DNA from: Bifidobacterium commune
GTDB lineage: Bacteria; Actinomycetota; Actinomycetes; Actinomycetales; Bifidobacteriaceae
Assembly (NCBI RefSeq): GCF_900094885.1
Contig: NZ_FMBL01000001.1
Coordinates: forward strand, 462,867 to 526,866
Length of the DNA stretch: 64,000 nucleotides
Reading direction: 5' to 3'
Made by a program: the position numbers and the translations under genes. Position 1 is the first letter of the stretch, and every line of letters starts with the position of its first letter. Below, in pieces: positions 50,028-58,726 of the stretch. The notes beneath the pieces are model-generated. The model was not told the DNA's origin and ran no database searches. It was given only the letters and a program-made list of their open reading frames with translations.

Positions 50028-51050
50028 ATGGTGAGCGCAATCCTCGAGGGAAAGCCCAGTAAGAATCTCATTCTCGTAACCGGCAGGGCTCATCCCCAGC
50101 TGGCGATTGACGTCGCCGCACAGCTCGGTATCGACGTTCTGAAGACCACATCATACGACTTTGCAAACAGTGAGATGTATGTTCGTTACACCGAATCTGT
50201 TCGTGGAGCTGACGTATTTGTGCTGCAAAGTCATGCGGGTGATGTCAACAAAGCCATTATGGAACAGCTTATCATGATTGATGCTTTGAAACGAGCTTCA
50301 GCACGGTCGATTACCGCGGTCTGCCCGTTGCTGGGCTATTCACGCCAAGACAAGAAGCATCTAGGCCGTGAACCGATTTCCTGTCGTCTGGTGTTCGACT
50401 TACTGCGCTGCGCTGGTGCCGATCGAGTGATGAGCGTCGATTTACATGCCTCTCAATCCCAAGGTTTCTTCGACGGTCCGGTCGATCATTTGATTGCAAT
50501 GCCTGTCTTGGTCGATTACATTCGTGACCGGTTTGAAGGCAATATTGATAATGTTGCCGTCGTTTCACCGGATGCTGGTCGTATTCGTGTTGCTGAACAG
50601 TGGGCGCAAAGACTAGGTGGTGGCCCGCTCGCCTTTGTTCATAAAACGCGTGACATCAACCGTCCGAACCATGCCACCTCCAACCGTGTGGTTGGTGATG
50701 TCGTGGGTAAGGATTGCGTTCTTGTTGACGATCTGATTGATACTGCAGGCACTATCGTTGGAGCCTGTGATGTGCTGAAACGCGCGGGTGCCAAATCGGT
50801 TACTGTCGTAGCCACTCATGGCGTGCTTTCAGATCCGGCTGTTGAGCGGCTTATGAACTGTGGTGCCCGTGAAGTCGTGTTAACCGATACGGTACCGATT
50901 GACGAATCCAAACGTTGGGATGGATTGACTGTTCTTTCCATCGCACCGCTGTTGTCCAGTGCCATCAAGGCTGTTTTTGAAGACGGTTCGGTTGCCAAGC
51001 TTTTCGACACCTATCCCGAACACCACGGGCAGGGCTTCCTGTTTGCCTAG
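50028..51050 (+). CDS. prs: Ribose-phosphate pyrophosphokinase (PRPP synthetase)
   Basis: 340 aa; makes PRPP from ribose 5-phosphate and ATP for nucleotide, His, Trp and NAD synthesis. Two phosphoribosyltransferase-like halves: 'PLLGYSRQDKKHLGREPISC' (flexible loop), 'DLHASQSQGFF' (cation site), 'VVSPDAGRIRVAEQWAQRLG', and the PRPP loop 'VLVDDLIDTAGTI'. Class I length with a small C-terminal extension. Start ATG 50028 has SD TTTGGAG. tRNA-Gln and glmU follow on the same strand. Confidence 0.96.
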   Translation: MVSAILEGKPSKNLILVTGRAHPQLAIDVAAQLGIDVLKTTSYDFANSEMYVRYTESVRGADVFVLQSHAGDVNKAIMEQLIMIDALKRASARSITAVCPLLGYSRQDKKHLGREPISCRLVFDLLRCAGADRVMSVDLHASQSQGFFDGPVDHLIAMPVLVDYIRDRFEGNIDNVAVVSPDAGRIRVAEQWAQRLGGGPLAFVHKTRDINRPNHATSNRVVGDVVGKDCVLVDDLIDTAGTIVGACDVLKRAGAKSVTVVATHGVLSDPAVERLMNCGAREVVLTDTVPIDESKRWDGLTVLSIAPLLSSAIKAVFEDGSVAKLFDTYPEHHGQGFLFA

Positions 51051-51174
51051 ATTTGCAGGACTGTTTGCCTGATTTACGCGTAATGAATCCAAGTCGCTTT
51101 GAAGTACCGAGCGTGTCGGATTGTCAGTGGTGGTCAGCATAATAAGAAAACGGTTCAGCTTTTGGTTGTCCCAT

Positions 51175-51245
51175 TCCTCCATGGTGTAATGGCAGCACAC
51201 GGGTCTTTGGAACCCTTAGTCTTGGTTCGAGTCCAGGTGGAGGAA
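51175..51245 (+). tRNA. tRNA-Gln (anticodon TTG)
   Basis: Acceptor arms TCCTCCA and TGGAGGA pair over 7 bp. The D arm is GTGTAATGGCAGCAC, the anticodon loop CTTTGGA reads TTG after the conserved T33, and the T arm is CTTGG-TTCGAGT-CCAGG. The discriminator is A and CCA is not encoded. The outermost anticodon-stem pair (27-43) is a C/T mismatch; the rest fits. Confidence 0.93.
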
Positions 51246-51251
51246 CTTCTG

Positions 51252-51292
51252 AGTCGGCTGTTTTCCTTTAACGGATGCCAGCCGACTTGTTT
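51252..51292 (+). terminator. Terminator after tRNA-Gln
   Basis: AGTCGGCTG pairs perfectly with CAGCCGACT around an 18-nt loop and is followed by TGTTTAT. It starts 6 nt after the tRNA and lies before glmU. Confidence 0.78.
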
Positions 51293-51333
51293 ATATGTGG
51301 TGTGTTTTTGATTGCATTGGAAATGGAGTGGAT

Positions 51334-52716
51334 ATGGCATTGAATGCAGCAATTATCCTTGCGGCTGGTGAAGGAACACGAATGCGTTCATTCAAACCGA
51401 AAGTGCTCCATGAACTCGCCGGCAAGACTTTCCTTGAACGTGTTATGAGTTCTGTTTCCGCACTTAATCCGGAAACATTGGCGGTTGTTGTGCATTATCA
51501 GGCCGAACGTGTCTCCGCTGCTGCCCGAAGCTATAACGACACAGTTGAAATTGTGCAACAGGATGATATTCCAGGCACTGGTCGCGCCGTGCAATGCGCC
51601 ATGGAGCAGCTCGATGCCGAGGGAAAACTGTCGGGTCCCGTGCTCATCGCAGCCAGTGATATGCCCTTGTTGGATACGACGACCCTGAACTCCCTGCTTG
51701 ATTTCCATAAAGAGAGCGACAATGACGTCACCGTTCTCACTGCCAATCTCGAGGATCCCACAGGCTATGGGCGCATCATTCGTGACAGCGACAACAGTGT
51801 GCTGCGCATTGTAGAGCAAAAAGACGCTAATAGCAGTGAGCTGGCTGTTCATGAAATCAACACATCTGTATACGTCTTTGATGCTGCGGTGCTTACCCGT
51901 GCGGTGCAGGGCCTGAATTCCAAAAATGCCCAAGGCGAGTTCTACCTTACCGATGCGCTTGAAAGTGCCAGGGCAAACGGGAAGGTTGGTGCTTTTGCCG
52001 CTCCCGATGCTTTGAGTGTTGAAGGGGTCAACGACCGTGTTCAGCTGGCTGAGCTCTCACGCAAGCATAACCAGAGAATTTGCGAGCAATGGATGAGGGA
52101 AGGGGTTACAATACTTGACCCTGAAACCACTTGGATTGAGGATGACGTCGAACTTGCTCAGGATGTGACGGTGCTGCCGGGCTCATTCCTCAAGGGACAA
52201 ACCGTAGTGGGGGCCGACGCTGTTGTAGGCCCGTATACAACGCTTATCGACACGCGGGTTGATGCCGGTGCCACCGTTGAGCGCAGTCGTATTCAGGAGA
52301 CTCATATCGGTCCTGAAGTAAACGTAGGTCCGTGGACCTACCTGCGACCGGGCAACGAGCTTGAAAAAGGTGCTAAGGCCGGTGCGTTCGTGGAAATGAA
52401 GAAGTCCCATATCGGTGCCGGCACCAAAGTGCCTCACCTGAGCTATATGGGTGATGCCGAATTGGGGGAGAACACGAATATCGGCGGCGGCACCATAAGC
52501 GCTAATTACGATGGGGTGCACAAGAATCGTACATATATCGGTTCAAACGTTCACGTTGGAGCGGGAAATTTGTTTATCGCTCCCGTAGAAGTCGGTAACA
52601 ATGTTACCACTGGTGCGGGTTCTGTCATTCGACACGCTGTGCCGGACGATTCGATGGTATATTCAGAGAACACAGAGCACGTAGTAGAGGGCTGGAAGCC
52701 CGAATGGGAGCGTTGA
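51334..52716 (+). CDS. glmU: Bifunctional GlmU: glucosamine-1-P acetyltransferase / GlcNAc-1-P uridyltransferase
   Basis: 460 aa; makes UDP-GlcNAc for the cell wall in two steps. The N-terminal uridyltransferase has 'LAAGEGTRMRSFKPKVLHEL' and 'QDDIPGTGRAV'. The C-terminal left-handed beta-helix acetyltransferase shows hexapeptide repeats and 'VEMKKSHIGAGTKVPHLSYM', 'NIGGGTISANYDG' (catalytic His and CoA site). Start ATG 51334 has SD GGAG; the longer frame to 51295 does not. rsfS begins 4 bp after the stop. Confidence 0.97.
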   Translation: MALNAAIILAAGEGTRMRSFKPKVLHELAGKTFLERVMSSVSALNPETLAVVVHYQAERVSAAARSYNDTVEIVQQDDIPGTGRAVQCAMEQLDAEGKLSGPVLIAASDMPLLDTTTLNSLLDFHKESDNDVTVLTANLEDPTGYGRIIRDSDNSVLRIVEQKDANSSELAVHEINTSVYVFDAAVLTRAVQGLNSKNAQGEFYLTDALESARANGKVGAFAAPDALSVEGVNDRVQLAELSRKHNQRICEQWMREGVTILDPETTWIEDDVELAQDVTVLPGSFLKGQTVVGADAVVGPYTTLIDTRVDAGATVERSRIQETHIGPEVNVGPWTYLRPGNELEKGAKAGAFVEMKKSHIGAGTKVPHLSYMGDAELGENTNIGGGTISANYDGVHKNRTYIGSNVHVGAGNLFIAPVEVGNNVTTGAGSVIRHAVPDDSMVYSENTEHVVEGWKPEWER

Positions 52717-52719
52717 TTT

Positions 52720-53136
52720 ATGGCAGCTTTACAGAGTTCTATCGATGCACTTCGTTTGGCCGCCGCAGCGGCTGACAGAATCAAAGCCACAGATATCGTG
52801 GCTTTCGATGTCACTGGTCCTGTCGGCATCACTGACGCAATGCTCATGGCCACCGCTTCGAGCGAGCGGCAGGTGTTGGCTGTTGCGGAGGAAATAGAGC
52901 GAGAGCTATATGCCAAGTGCAATAAGTTGGAGCCACTGGGCAGAGAAGGTCTGAGTGAGGCTCGCTGGGTGCTGCTTGATTACGGTGATTTCCTCATTCA
53001 TGTCATGCATGAAGAAGAGCGCCTGTACTACGATATTGAGCAGCTGTGGCAGGACTGCCCTCGTATCGGTCTTCAGCTACCTACGACACCTGAAGTGGCT
53101 ACAGCGGCTACAGATTCAACTATTGGGCAAAACTGA
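52720..53136 (+). CDS. rsfS: Ribosomal silencing factor RsfS
   Basis: 138 aa; binds protein L14 on the large subunit and blocks subunit joining when nutrients are short. The family pattern is clear: 'AAAAADRIKATDIVAFDVTG', 'ITDAMLMATASSERQVLAVA' and 'WVLLDYGDFLIHVMHEEERLYYDIEQLW'. The usual Asn-Ile segments are conservatively varied. It follows glmU by only 3 bp and precedes a histidine phosphatase by 29 bp, the standard actinobacterial rsfS-phosphatase pair. The polar C-terminal 15 residues are not conserved. Confidence 0.93.
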   Translation: MAALQSSIDALRLAAAAADRIKATDIVAFDVTGPVGITDAMLMATASSERQVLAVAEEIERELYAKCNKLEPLGREGLSEARWVLLDYGDFLIHVMHEEERLYYDIEQLWQDCPRIGLQLPTTPEVATAATDSTIGQN

Positions 53137-53165
53137 TTGCGTTCGATTCGTTACCAGGGGTAGTC

Positions 53166-53891
53166 GTGGATTTCCGTGCTGAATTCGTTTCCGATTTTAA
53201 TGTTCGTTCACTGACATTGGTTCGTCATGGTCGCACTGCGTACAATGCTGCGGGCCGTATACAGGGATCGACAGATATTCCCTTGGACGAAGTTGGTGAC
53301 TGGCAGGTGCATCAGAGCGGTAAAGCGTTGAAACGGCTGTACGTTGACTCTGTTCAAGATAAAAACCGTCGGCAGCTCATTGTCTCCTCAGATTTAGGTC
53401 GTGCGATGGCAACTGCTCATGCCTTCGCTGATCTCATCGGTGAGGACGTTCACCCGGATCCGCGCGTACGCGAGCGGGATTATGGCGATTGGGAAGGTGA
53501 ATCGATTGCCGAAATTGCTAACAAGTATCCCGAAGATTTTACTTCGTGGGTACGCGGCGAAGGTGGAGAGCTTAAGCACAACGTGGAACCGGATGATCAC
53601 GTTGGGCAACGTTCGGTACAGGCCATCGCCGAATGGGCGCGTAACGCAGATAAGAACACAGATCTGTATATCTTTTCGCATGGCGCCTGTATTGCTGACA
53701 CCATTCGCACCTTGCTTAACGCCGATAGCGGTAATGACTCCAACTCCGTAGTCTCTTCAATGACCAATGCGCACTGGGCGAGGCTTACACCAATATGTGG
53801 TCCGAACAAACTGATGCGCTGGATGCTTTCTGATTACAATCATGGCCCCGCTATTGCTGATATCCCGGAATGGGAGAATCCCGCACTCTAG
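53166..53891 (+). CDS. Histidine-phosphatase (phosphoglycerate-mutase-like) protein
   Basis: 241 aa. Catalytic 'LVRHGRTAYNAAGRIQG' (His21 becomes phosphorylated), a second Arg/Glu site 'DLGRAMATAHAF' and 'RERDYGDWEGES', and the second His in 'FSHGACIA'. Members dephosphorylate phosphoglycerate, glucosyl-3-phosphoglycerate, adenosylcobalamin precursors and others; sequence alone does not say which. Start GTG 53166 has SD AGGGG; translation is probably coupled to rsfS. A related protein lies at 58727. Confidence 0.9.
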   Translation: MDFRAEFVSDFNVRSLTLVRHGRTAYNAAGRIQGSTDIPLDEVGDWQVHQSGKALKRLYVDSVQDKNRRQLIVSSDLGRAMATAHAFADLIGEDVHPDPRVRERDYGDWEGESIAEIANKYPEDFTSWVRGEGGELKHNVEPDDHVGQRSVQAIAEWARNADKNTDLYIFSHGACIADTIRTLLNADSGNDSNSVVSSMTNAHWARLTPICGPNKLMRWMLSDYNHGPAIADIPEWENPAL

Positions 53892-53949
53892 CTCTGCAAA
53901 ATTCTTTTGGTTGTCTTTTATTCCCATATAAGCTGTAAGCGTTAATTTA

Positions 53950-53985
53950 TGATAATCATCTCAGTGCTATAATAATAATCATACG
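53950..53985 (+). promoter_or_regulatory. Promoter with repeated ATAATCAT elements
   Basis: A consensus -10 TATAAT (53968-53973) is flanked by two copies of ATAATCAT (53952-53959 and 53975-53982). The first lies within palindromic ATGATAATCAT. The gene for the 86-aa protein starts about 100 bp downstream. The repeats could be a metal-regulator site (GATAAT motifs recall Fur boxes), but that is speculation. Confidence 0.35.
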
Positions 53986-54074
53986 ACGATAAGTAAATCG
54001 TTGTGTTCCTGCTGTGGGTTCATGTCGGTTTCAATGGTGCCCGGCAGGATGGAATATTAAAAAAGGGGAATGTC

Positions 54075-54335
54075 ATGGGATTTTTCGATGACGCCAAGAA
54101 CGCAGCTGAAAAAGCAGGACAGAAAATCGGTGATGCCGCCAAGGACATCCAAGAAAAAGCTGCCGATGTAGTCGACAGCGCGAAAGACAAGGCCGATGAC
54201 GCCAAGGACATGCTCTCCGATAAGGTCGACGAAGCCAAGGCAAAGGGCGACTCAGGGGCCGCACAGCTGAAGGAAAAGGCGACCGAAACTAAGAATGACG
54301 TCAAAGAGCAGGTCCGTGACTCCAATAATGGCTGA
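54075..54335 (+). CDS. Small Lys/Ala/Asp-rich helical protein (LEA/antitoxin-like)
   Basis: 86 aa, no Cys, Trp or long hydrophobic stretch. It consists of 11-residue-like amphipathic repeats ('DAKNAAEKAGQKIGDAAKDI', 'DSAKDKADDAKDMLSDKVDE') ending in an acidic/basic tail, the pattern of LEA-like stress proteins and of small mycobacterial proteins labelled antitoxins (Rv0909-like). No toxin partner lies alongside, so a stress role is more likely; both are inference. ATG 54075 has SD AAAGGGGA. A consensus -10 lies upstream and a strong terminator downstream, so this is a single-gene unit. Confidence 0.82.
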   Translation: MGFFDDAKNAAEKAGQKIGDAAKDIQEKAADVVDSAKDKADDAKDMLSDKVDEAKAKGDSGAAQLKEKATETKNDVKEQVRDSNNG

Positions 54336-54393
54336 TTACAAACTCTGAACATTCAGCTGCGGATGGCCGTAGGTCCGTCTTGTTTGCTGTATA

Positions 54394-54434
54394 AACCGCC
54401 GATTTGCGTTACGCATTTCGGTGGTTCTTTTTTT
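54394..54434 (+). terminator. Strong rho-independent terminator
   Basis: AACCGCCGA pairs with TCGGTGGTT (one G-T), with an inner TGCG/CGCA stem, and is followed by a run of seven T. It is about 60 bp after the 86-aa gene. Confidence 0.92.
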
Positions 54435-54624
54435 GATGTAGAGTTTTAGCGCATTAGTAAATCATCTGAAATGACTGGCAGCATCTGAAAACATGTGTTT
54501 GGCCACAGCTTGGGAATACCGGAGTCGATACTTGCTGTCGATGTAATGTGGACCAGGAGGCAAAGAAGGTGGCATGTGTTGGTAGCGTTGACGGTGGAGA
54601 GTCCAATAGTGGAAGGTTGCAAGG

Positions 54625-55917
54625 ATGAACTCGATGGCCTACAGGGTTTGGTGGCAGGTATATCCATTGGGTTTTTGCGGAGCCCCGATACGTCCACAAT
54701 CCAATGAAGAACGTTGTATCAAGCCCCGACTCGACAGAATTGTCAATTGGCTTGACTACATGAAAGACATGGGTTGTGATGGGCTGTTGCTGGGCCCGAT
54801 TTTTGAAGCCGATACCCATGGTTATGACACCACCGATTACTACCGCATTGATCCCAGGCTTGGAGATGAGGCATCATTCAATCGGTTGGTGAATGCATGT
54901 CATGAACGCGGCATAGTGCTTATGCTCGACGGGGTATTCAATCATGTAGGGCGCAAGTTTCCTGAATTTCAACGTGAATTGCAGCGAGCTCAGCATGAAT
55001 TTCGCAACGGGGGATCGATCAGTCATGACAACGAGGACATGTTCAGTTTCAGTCGCGCAGGTGACGGGAAACTGGATTACGAAAAATTCGAAGGACATGC
55101 GATTCTTCCTGCTTTGAATCATAGATCGAGCAAGGTCGCCGATCTGGTTGTCGATGTGATGACTCATTGGATGGCTCGTGGGGTGGACGCCTGGCGTCTT
55201 GATGCAGCTGCCACGGTTCCAAGCGAGTTTTGGGCTCAGGTCTTGCCTCGGATTAGGCGTAAGAAACCAGATGCCTGGTTCATGGGCGAAGCTATTCAAA
55301 GCGATTATTTGCAGCTTGTCAAGGATTCCACAATGGATAGTGTTACCCAATATGAACTGTGGAAGGCCATCTGGAGCAGTTTAAAGGAAGAGAATTTCTA
55401 TGAGCTTGATTGGTGTTTGAAGAGGCATAATGATTTTCTTGGTACCTTTGTCCCTCAGACGTTTATTGGAAACCATGACGTCAGTAGAATCGCCAGTTTG
55501 GTTGAGGATGAGGGGAAGCTGGCTGTTGCTGTTGCGTTGTTGTTTATGCTAGGTGGCACTCCTTCAATATATTACGGTGATGAAAGAGCTTGGTGTGGCC
55601 TTAAAACAGACGGAGTCGGCGGCGATGATGAGGTAAGACCGGAATATCCTGATACACCTGCTGGACTCAGCAATCAAGGTGATTGGATGTATAGACTGAT
55701 CAGCCAGCTTGCCGCGGTCAGGCAAGCACGTCCCTGGATTGCCGACGCCTCTACAAAACCCGTGATTCTTGACAACCGTCATTATGTTTATGACATTTGT
55801 GCAAGAAACGAAGAGGCAAGTTTACGCGTCGACATTAGTCTTGATCAAAGGCCTCATGTCGATATCCTCAAACAGGGCGAAGCCAAGCCCTTGCTGCACG
55901 TGGAACATCATACTTGA
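54625..55917 (+). CDS. GH13 (alpha-amylase family) glycoside hydrolase
   Basis: 430 aa (beta/alpha)8 enzyme. Conserved regions: I 'DGVFNHVGRKF', II 'GVDAWRLDAA' (nucleophile Asp193), III 'WFMGEAI' (acid/base Glu222), IV 'FIGNHDVSRI' (Asp285). 'YGDERAWCG' lies after the barrel. No signal peptide is present, so it works in the cytosol, probably on imported maltodextrins or similar alpha-glucosides. The C-terminal beta domain is short. Start ATG 54625 has SD GGAAGG at 8 nt; ATG 54634 is possible. No sugar transporter or regulator is adjacent, so the substrate cannot be fixed from context. Confidence 0.9.
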   Translation: MNSMAYRVWWQVYPLGFCGAPIRPQSNEERCIKPRLDRIVNWLDYMKDMGCDGLLLGPIFEADTHGYDTTDYYRIDPRLGDEASFNRLVNACHERGIVLMLDGVFNHVGRKFPEFQRELQRAQHEFRNGGSISHDNEDMFSFSRAGDGKLDYEKFEGHAILPALNHRSSKVADLVVDVMTHWMARGVDAWRLDAAATVPSEFWAQVLPRIRRKKPDAWFMGEAIQSDYLQLVKDSTMDSVTQYELWKAIWSSLKEENFYELDWCLKRHNDFLGTFVPQTFIGNHDVSRIASLVEDEGKLAVAVALLFMLGGTPSIYYGDERAWCGLKTDGVGGDDEVRPEYPDTPAGLSNQGDWMYRLISQLAAVRQARPWIADASTKPVILDNRHYVYDICARNEEASLRVDISLDQRPHVDILKQGEAKPLLHVEHHT

Positions 55918-56010
55918 CGGAATTGTGTGTATTCATTGACATTGAACCGTTTCCTGTGACGCTAAAACTGAGTTTATTGGCAACGCCGTTCGAAAATAGT
56001 TGAATAAGAA

Positions 56011-56045
56011 AAGTCGGGAATCCCATATGCTGGAACTCCCGACTT
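56011..56045 (-). terminator. Terminator after the PPOx-family gene
   Basis: AAGTCGGGA pairs perfectly with TCCCGACTT around a 17-nt loop. On the minus strand it is followed by TTTCTTATT, giving the U-tract. It may also stop the converging GH13 transcript. Confidence 0.85.
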
Positions 56046-56085
56046 GACGGTATCTGTACAAGAATCGACTGCTTAAGCCGATCAA

Positions 56086-56490
56086 TCAGTCCTTGCTGAT
56101 GGTGGTTCCGGCCTTGGCGCCAGCGGAAAGATCCTGAATCTCAGTGATTTCGAGCACGGGAATCACAGCGGGCTTCTTCGTGCCGTTCTCCTCGGCGACC
56201 TTTACCTGCTCGTCGTAGATGACATCGTCAGAATGCAGCGTGACATTGCCGCGGAAACGGTAGCCCTTCTTGCTTTCCAGATTGGCGAAGCAGACGACCA
56301 GCGGGCTGCCGTCCTCGAGATTGCGGTAATGCTGTCCGGCAGTGCGCTCGTGATAAGCGAGGTGATTGTCGTCAAGCACAAACATCGACATCTTCGGGCC
56401 GAGGTCGAGCTGACCCTCCTTGCTGACGGTTGCAATCCATGCAAGGTTGTTGTTGATAAATTCCTTCATTTCCGGTGTAAGAGTAGCCAT
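56086..56490 (-). CDS. Pyridoxamine 5'-phosphate oxidase-family (FMN-binding split barrel) protein
   Basis: 134 aa, a single split-barrel domain ('NNNLAWIATVSKEGQLDLGP', 'LAYHERTAGQHYRNLEDGSP', 'KGYRFRGNVTLHS'). Relatives bind FMN, F420 or heme and act as small-molecule oxidoreductases; it is too short and lacks the C-terminal motif of true pyridoxamine-phosphate oxidase. ATG 56490 is chosen for SD AAAGGA; the frame extends 29 codons upstream without an SD. Its composition is more GC-rich and codon choice more regular than its neighbours, which may mean high expression. Cofactor is not predictable. Confidence 0.88.
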   Translation of the reverse strand: MATLTPEMKEFINNNLAWIATVSKEGQLDLGPKMSMFVLDDNHLAYHERTAGQHYRNLEDGSPLVVCFANLESKKGYRFRGNVTLHSDDVIYDEQVKVAEENGTKKPAVIPVLEITEIQDLSAGAKAGTTISKD

Positions 56491-56890
56491 GATGCTGTCC
56501 TTTCGAGCAAACTGCTTTTCCATACCGTTACATTTTACGTCGTTCCGGCTTGGTTCACATGAGGAATCGTGTGACATTGTTCACCTGGTGCTTACAACCC
56601 TTCAAATGAGGGATTGGCATAATCGTTTGTTTAAGATTTACTCAGTTAGTGAATGATCTCGGCTGAAGCGCTGTAGGTCATTGGTTTCTCGATGCGAGGA
56701 TGTCCTGATTGTATTAGTAGCTTCACTGATGGTAGGTGTGGAATTAGGCATTGAATGCTAGCAAAACCCGGATCAAACCAGAAACAGTATTGTTCCGAGT
56801 CACTTGGCTTACAGCCAAAAGCTGTAATCGTTCGGCAAGATTTTACTGTATTTTCAGCATTCTTCAAATCCGGTCATTATTCTTATTCGC
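56491..56890. other. Intergenic region between divergent PPOx-family and membrane-protein genes
   Basis: 400 bp, AT-rich, no frame with a good start and SD. It presumably holds the two divergent promoters. No repeat or RNA structure stands out. Confidence 0.5.
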
Positions 56891-58120
56891 ATGAAGAATT
56901 TTTTCAAAGGGATTTCTGTCTCGCAGATCATCGCCGGTGCGCTTGCTGCGGTCACTTCGTTCCTGTTGTCGATCAAGATCGGTATCGGTGGTTCGGTCAT
57001 AGGTGTTGCGGTTGGCTCCATCGTATCGGCGGTGGCGTCGCAGATTTATCAAAACATCATTAAAGAATCGGGCAAAAAATTGCAGGATGGTACATCGGAT
57101 GACGTCAATGAGACGCGCGATGCCTTCGATGCGGAAGATCGGACTCGGGTAATAAGCGCTGCCGCCAACTCGCATCCTCAGCAAAACACTCAGGTGGCAC
57201 CTCAACGGTCAAGCGCCATGACGACATTGCATTTGGATGGAACGTCGGCAAGTTTGGCGGCTCTGGCGAAGAAAGACAACGCGGAACCTGAAAATAGAGG
57301 TAAAGAACAAACCAAGACCATGGCTGTTCTAAGCGATGAGACATTGGCGACCGAGAACGCCAAACCCAATGCAACATCGGCTTCACATCTTGATGACACG
57401 AAGACCATGGCTTTGACGGCTCTCAAGGAACGGCAGAACGCTGACGTCGTTAAACCATCGGGAACCGCTCATGCTGTGAAGCGCGTTCATGGAGCAGGTA
57501 CCTCACATCAGGATCGCAACAAACGAATCGCCATCATCGTCGCAGTGGTCAGTGCGCTGTTGGCTGTAGGCATTACGGCCGCAGTAATTTCGCTGGTGAC
57601 TAAAGGGCAAGGGACCGATAACGTGGTTCGCGATCTGGTCACTAATTCAAGCACTGAACCTTCTCAGCCTCGTAGTAACGATTCGAAACAAGTTCCACAA
57701 AGGGAACGAAAGGACGACGGTTCCGACAATCAGCAGAATGGCGGAAACAATCAGAACGGCGCTGGTACGTCGACCGATTCTGGCTCTTCCGCTGATTCCG
57801 GTTCTTCGAACGGTTCCGGCACTGTGCCCAATTCCGGGACGCCTGGAGGTAACAACTCTTCAGAAACTGGTAACGGGTCGAGCAAAACTCCCGGAACTTC
57901 AAAAAATACAGATTCCGGAACTTCTGGAAGTGGCAGCGGAACGACCGGTGTCCCAGGCAACGGGGGAACGGACGGCTCATCGGTTAATGGTACCGGGGGG
58001 GACGGTACTAGTTCCACCAATTCTTCGAATTCGGGAACGAGTGATAAAAACTCAACCTCAACCAACCGGCCGAGTTCCACTCAATCCGGTTCCATTTCGA
58101 ATGGTTCTGCCGTAAAATAA
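56891..58120 (+). CDS. Membrane protein with Ser/Gly/Thr/Asn-rich C-terminal tail
   Basis: 409 aa, unrecognised. A Gly-rich hydrophobic N-terminus (about 11-52, probably one hairpin of two helices) is followed by a polar domain of about 155 residues, then a third helix (213-236, 'IAIIVAVVSALLAVGITAAV') and a low-complexity tail of about 170 residues rich in Ser, Gly, Thr and Asn. The polar domain holds the repeated phrase TKTMA (residues 141-145 and 170-174, 'TKTMAVL' and 'TKTMALT') next to Asp/Glu, like Thr-phosphorylation sites. The tail is probably outside the cell. No SD was seen before ATG 56891. Function unknown. Confidence 0.72.
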   Translation: MKNFFKGISVSQIIAGALAAVTSFLLSIKIGIGGSVIGVAVGSIVSAVASQIYQNIIKESGKKLQDGTSDDVNETRDAFDAEDRTRVISAAANSHPQQNTQVAPQRSSAMTTLHLDGTSASLAALAKKDNAEPENRGKEQTKTMAVLSDETLATENAKPNATSASHLDDTKTMALTALKERQNADVVKPSGTAHAVKRVHGAGTSHQDRNKRIAIIVAVVSALLAVGITAAVISLVTKGQGTDNVVRDLVTNSSTEPSQPRSNDSKQVPQRERKDDGSDNQQNGGNNQNGAGTSTDSGSSADSGSSNGSGTVPNSGTPGGNNSSETGNGSSKTPGTSKNTDSGTSGSGSGTTGVPGNGGTDGSSVNGTGGDGTSSTNSSNSGTSDKNSTSTNRPSSTQSGSISNGSAVK

Positions 58121-58366
58121 ACAGATTTAGTCGGCAAGAATTGAGTGGAAATTTCATGTTATTCAGGTCAGAAAGCAATGCTAAACCTTTCCGGCCTAAA
58201 TGTCGCTTGGAAATGGTCGTCGACTGTACCTGCTTGCCGGTATTTCTCCGCATTTTCTGGCTATTTGAGCGTCTGGGAAGAGCATTACGACACGCCGATT
58301 TGGTCTTCCATACAATTTGTTGTAGGATATCTAAGGCTTCGCAAGAGGCCAGCAACTTAAAAGAAT

Positions 58367-58439
58367 GGGGCTATGGCGCAGCTGGTAGCGCATCTCCATG
58401 GCATGGAGGGGGTCGGGAGTTCGAATCTCCCTAGCTCCA
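58367..58439 (+). tRNA. tRNA-Ala (anticodon GGC)
   Basis: Acceptor GGGGCTA/TAGCTCC (one G-T pair), D arm GCGC..GCGC, anticodon stem TCTCC/GGAGG with loop ATGGCAT reading GGC, and T arm GGGAG-TTCGAAT-CTCCC. Discriminator A; CCA not encoded. A terminator follows 6 nt later. Confidence 0.97.
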
Positions 58440-58445
58440 CGGATA

Positions 58446-58474
58446 GGTCCTGAGTGAAAGCTCAGGACCTTTTT
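58446..58474 (+). terminator. Terminator after tRNA-Ala
   Basis: GGTCCTGAG pairs perfectly with CTCAGGACC around a 6-nt loop and is followed by five T. Confidence 0.95.
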
Positions 58475-58726
58475 GTTTGTCAATGAAATGATTATCGTTG
58501 TCCGCCTATCGGTGACTAGGGTGAGCTGTTGTCTGGCTTACATTGCAGAACATCAATCAAATAAATGTTTCTGAAGAGTTGCCATGATTGTATGAAGATC
58601 ATTCTTCCGGCCAAGCATTGCCGGATTGATGATCTTTTCTCATCGACAGTGTGCGGCAGAATTAAAGAAGAAGACTTCAGATTCATCGTTGCGATATCGC
58701 AAAGAGGCAAACAGAACGGAGAGGAC

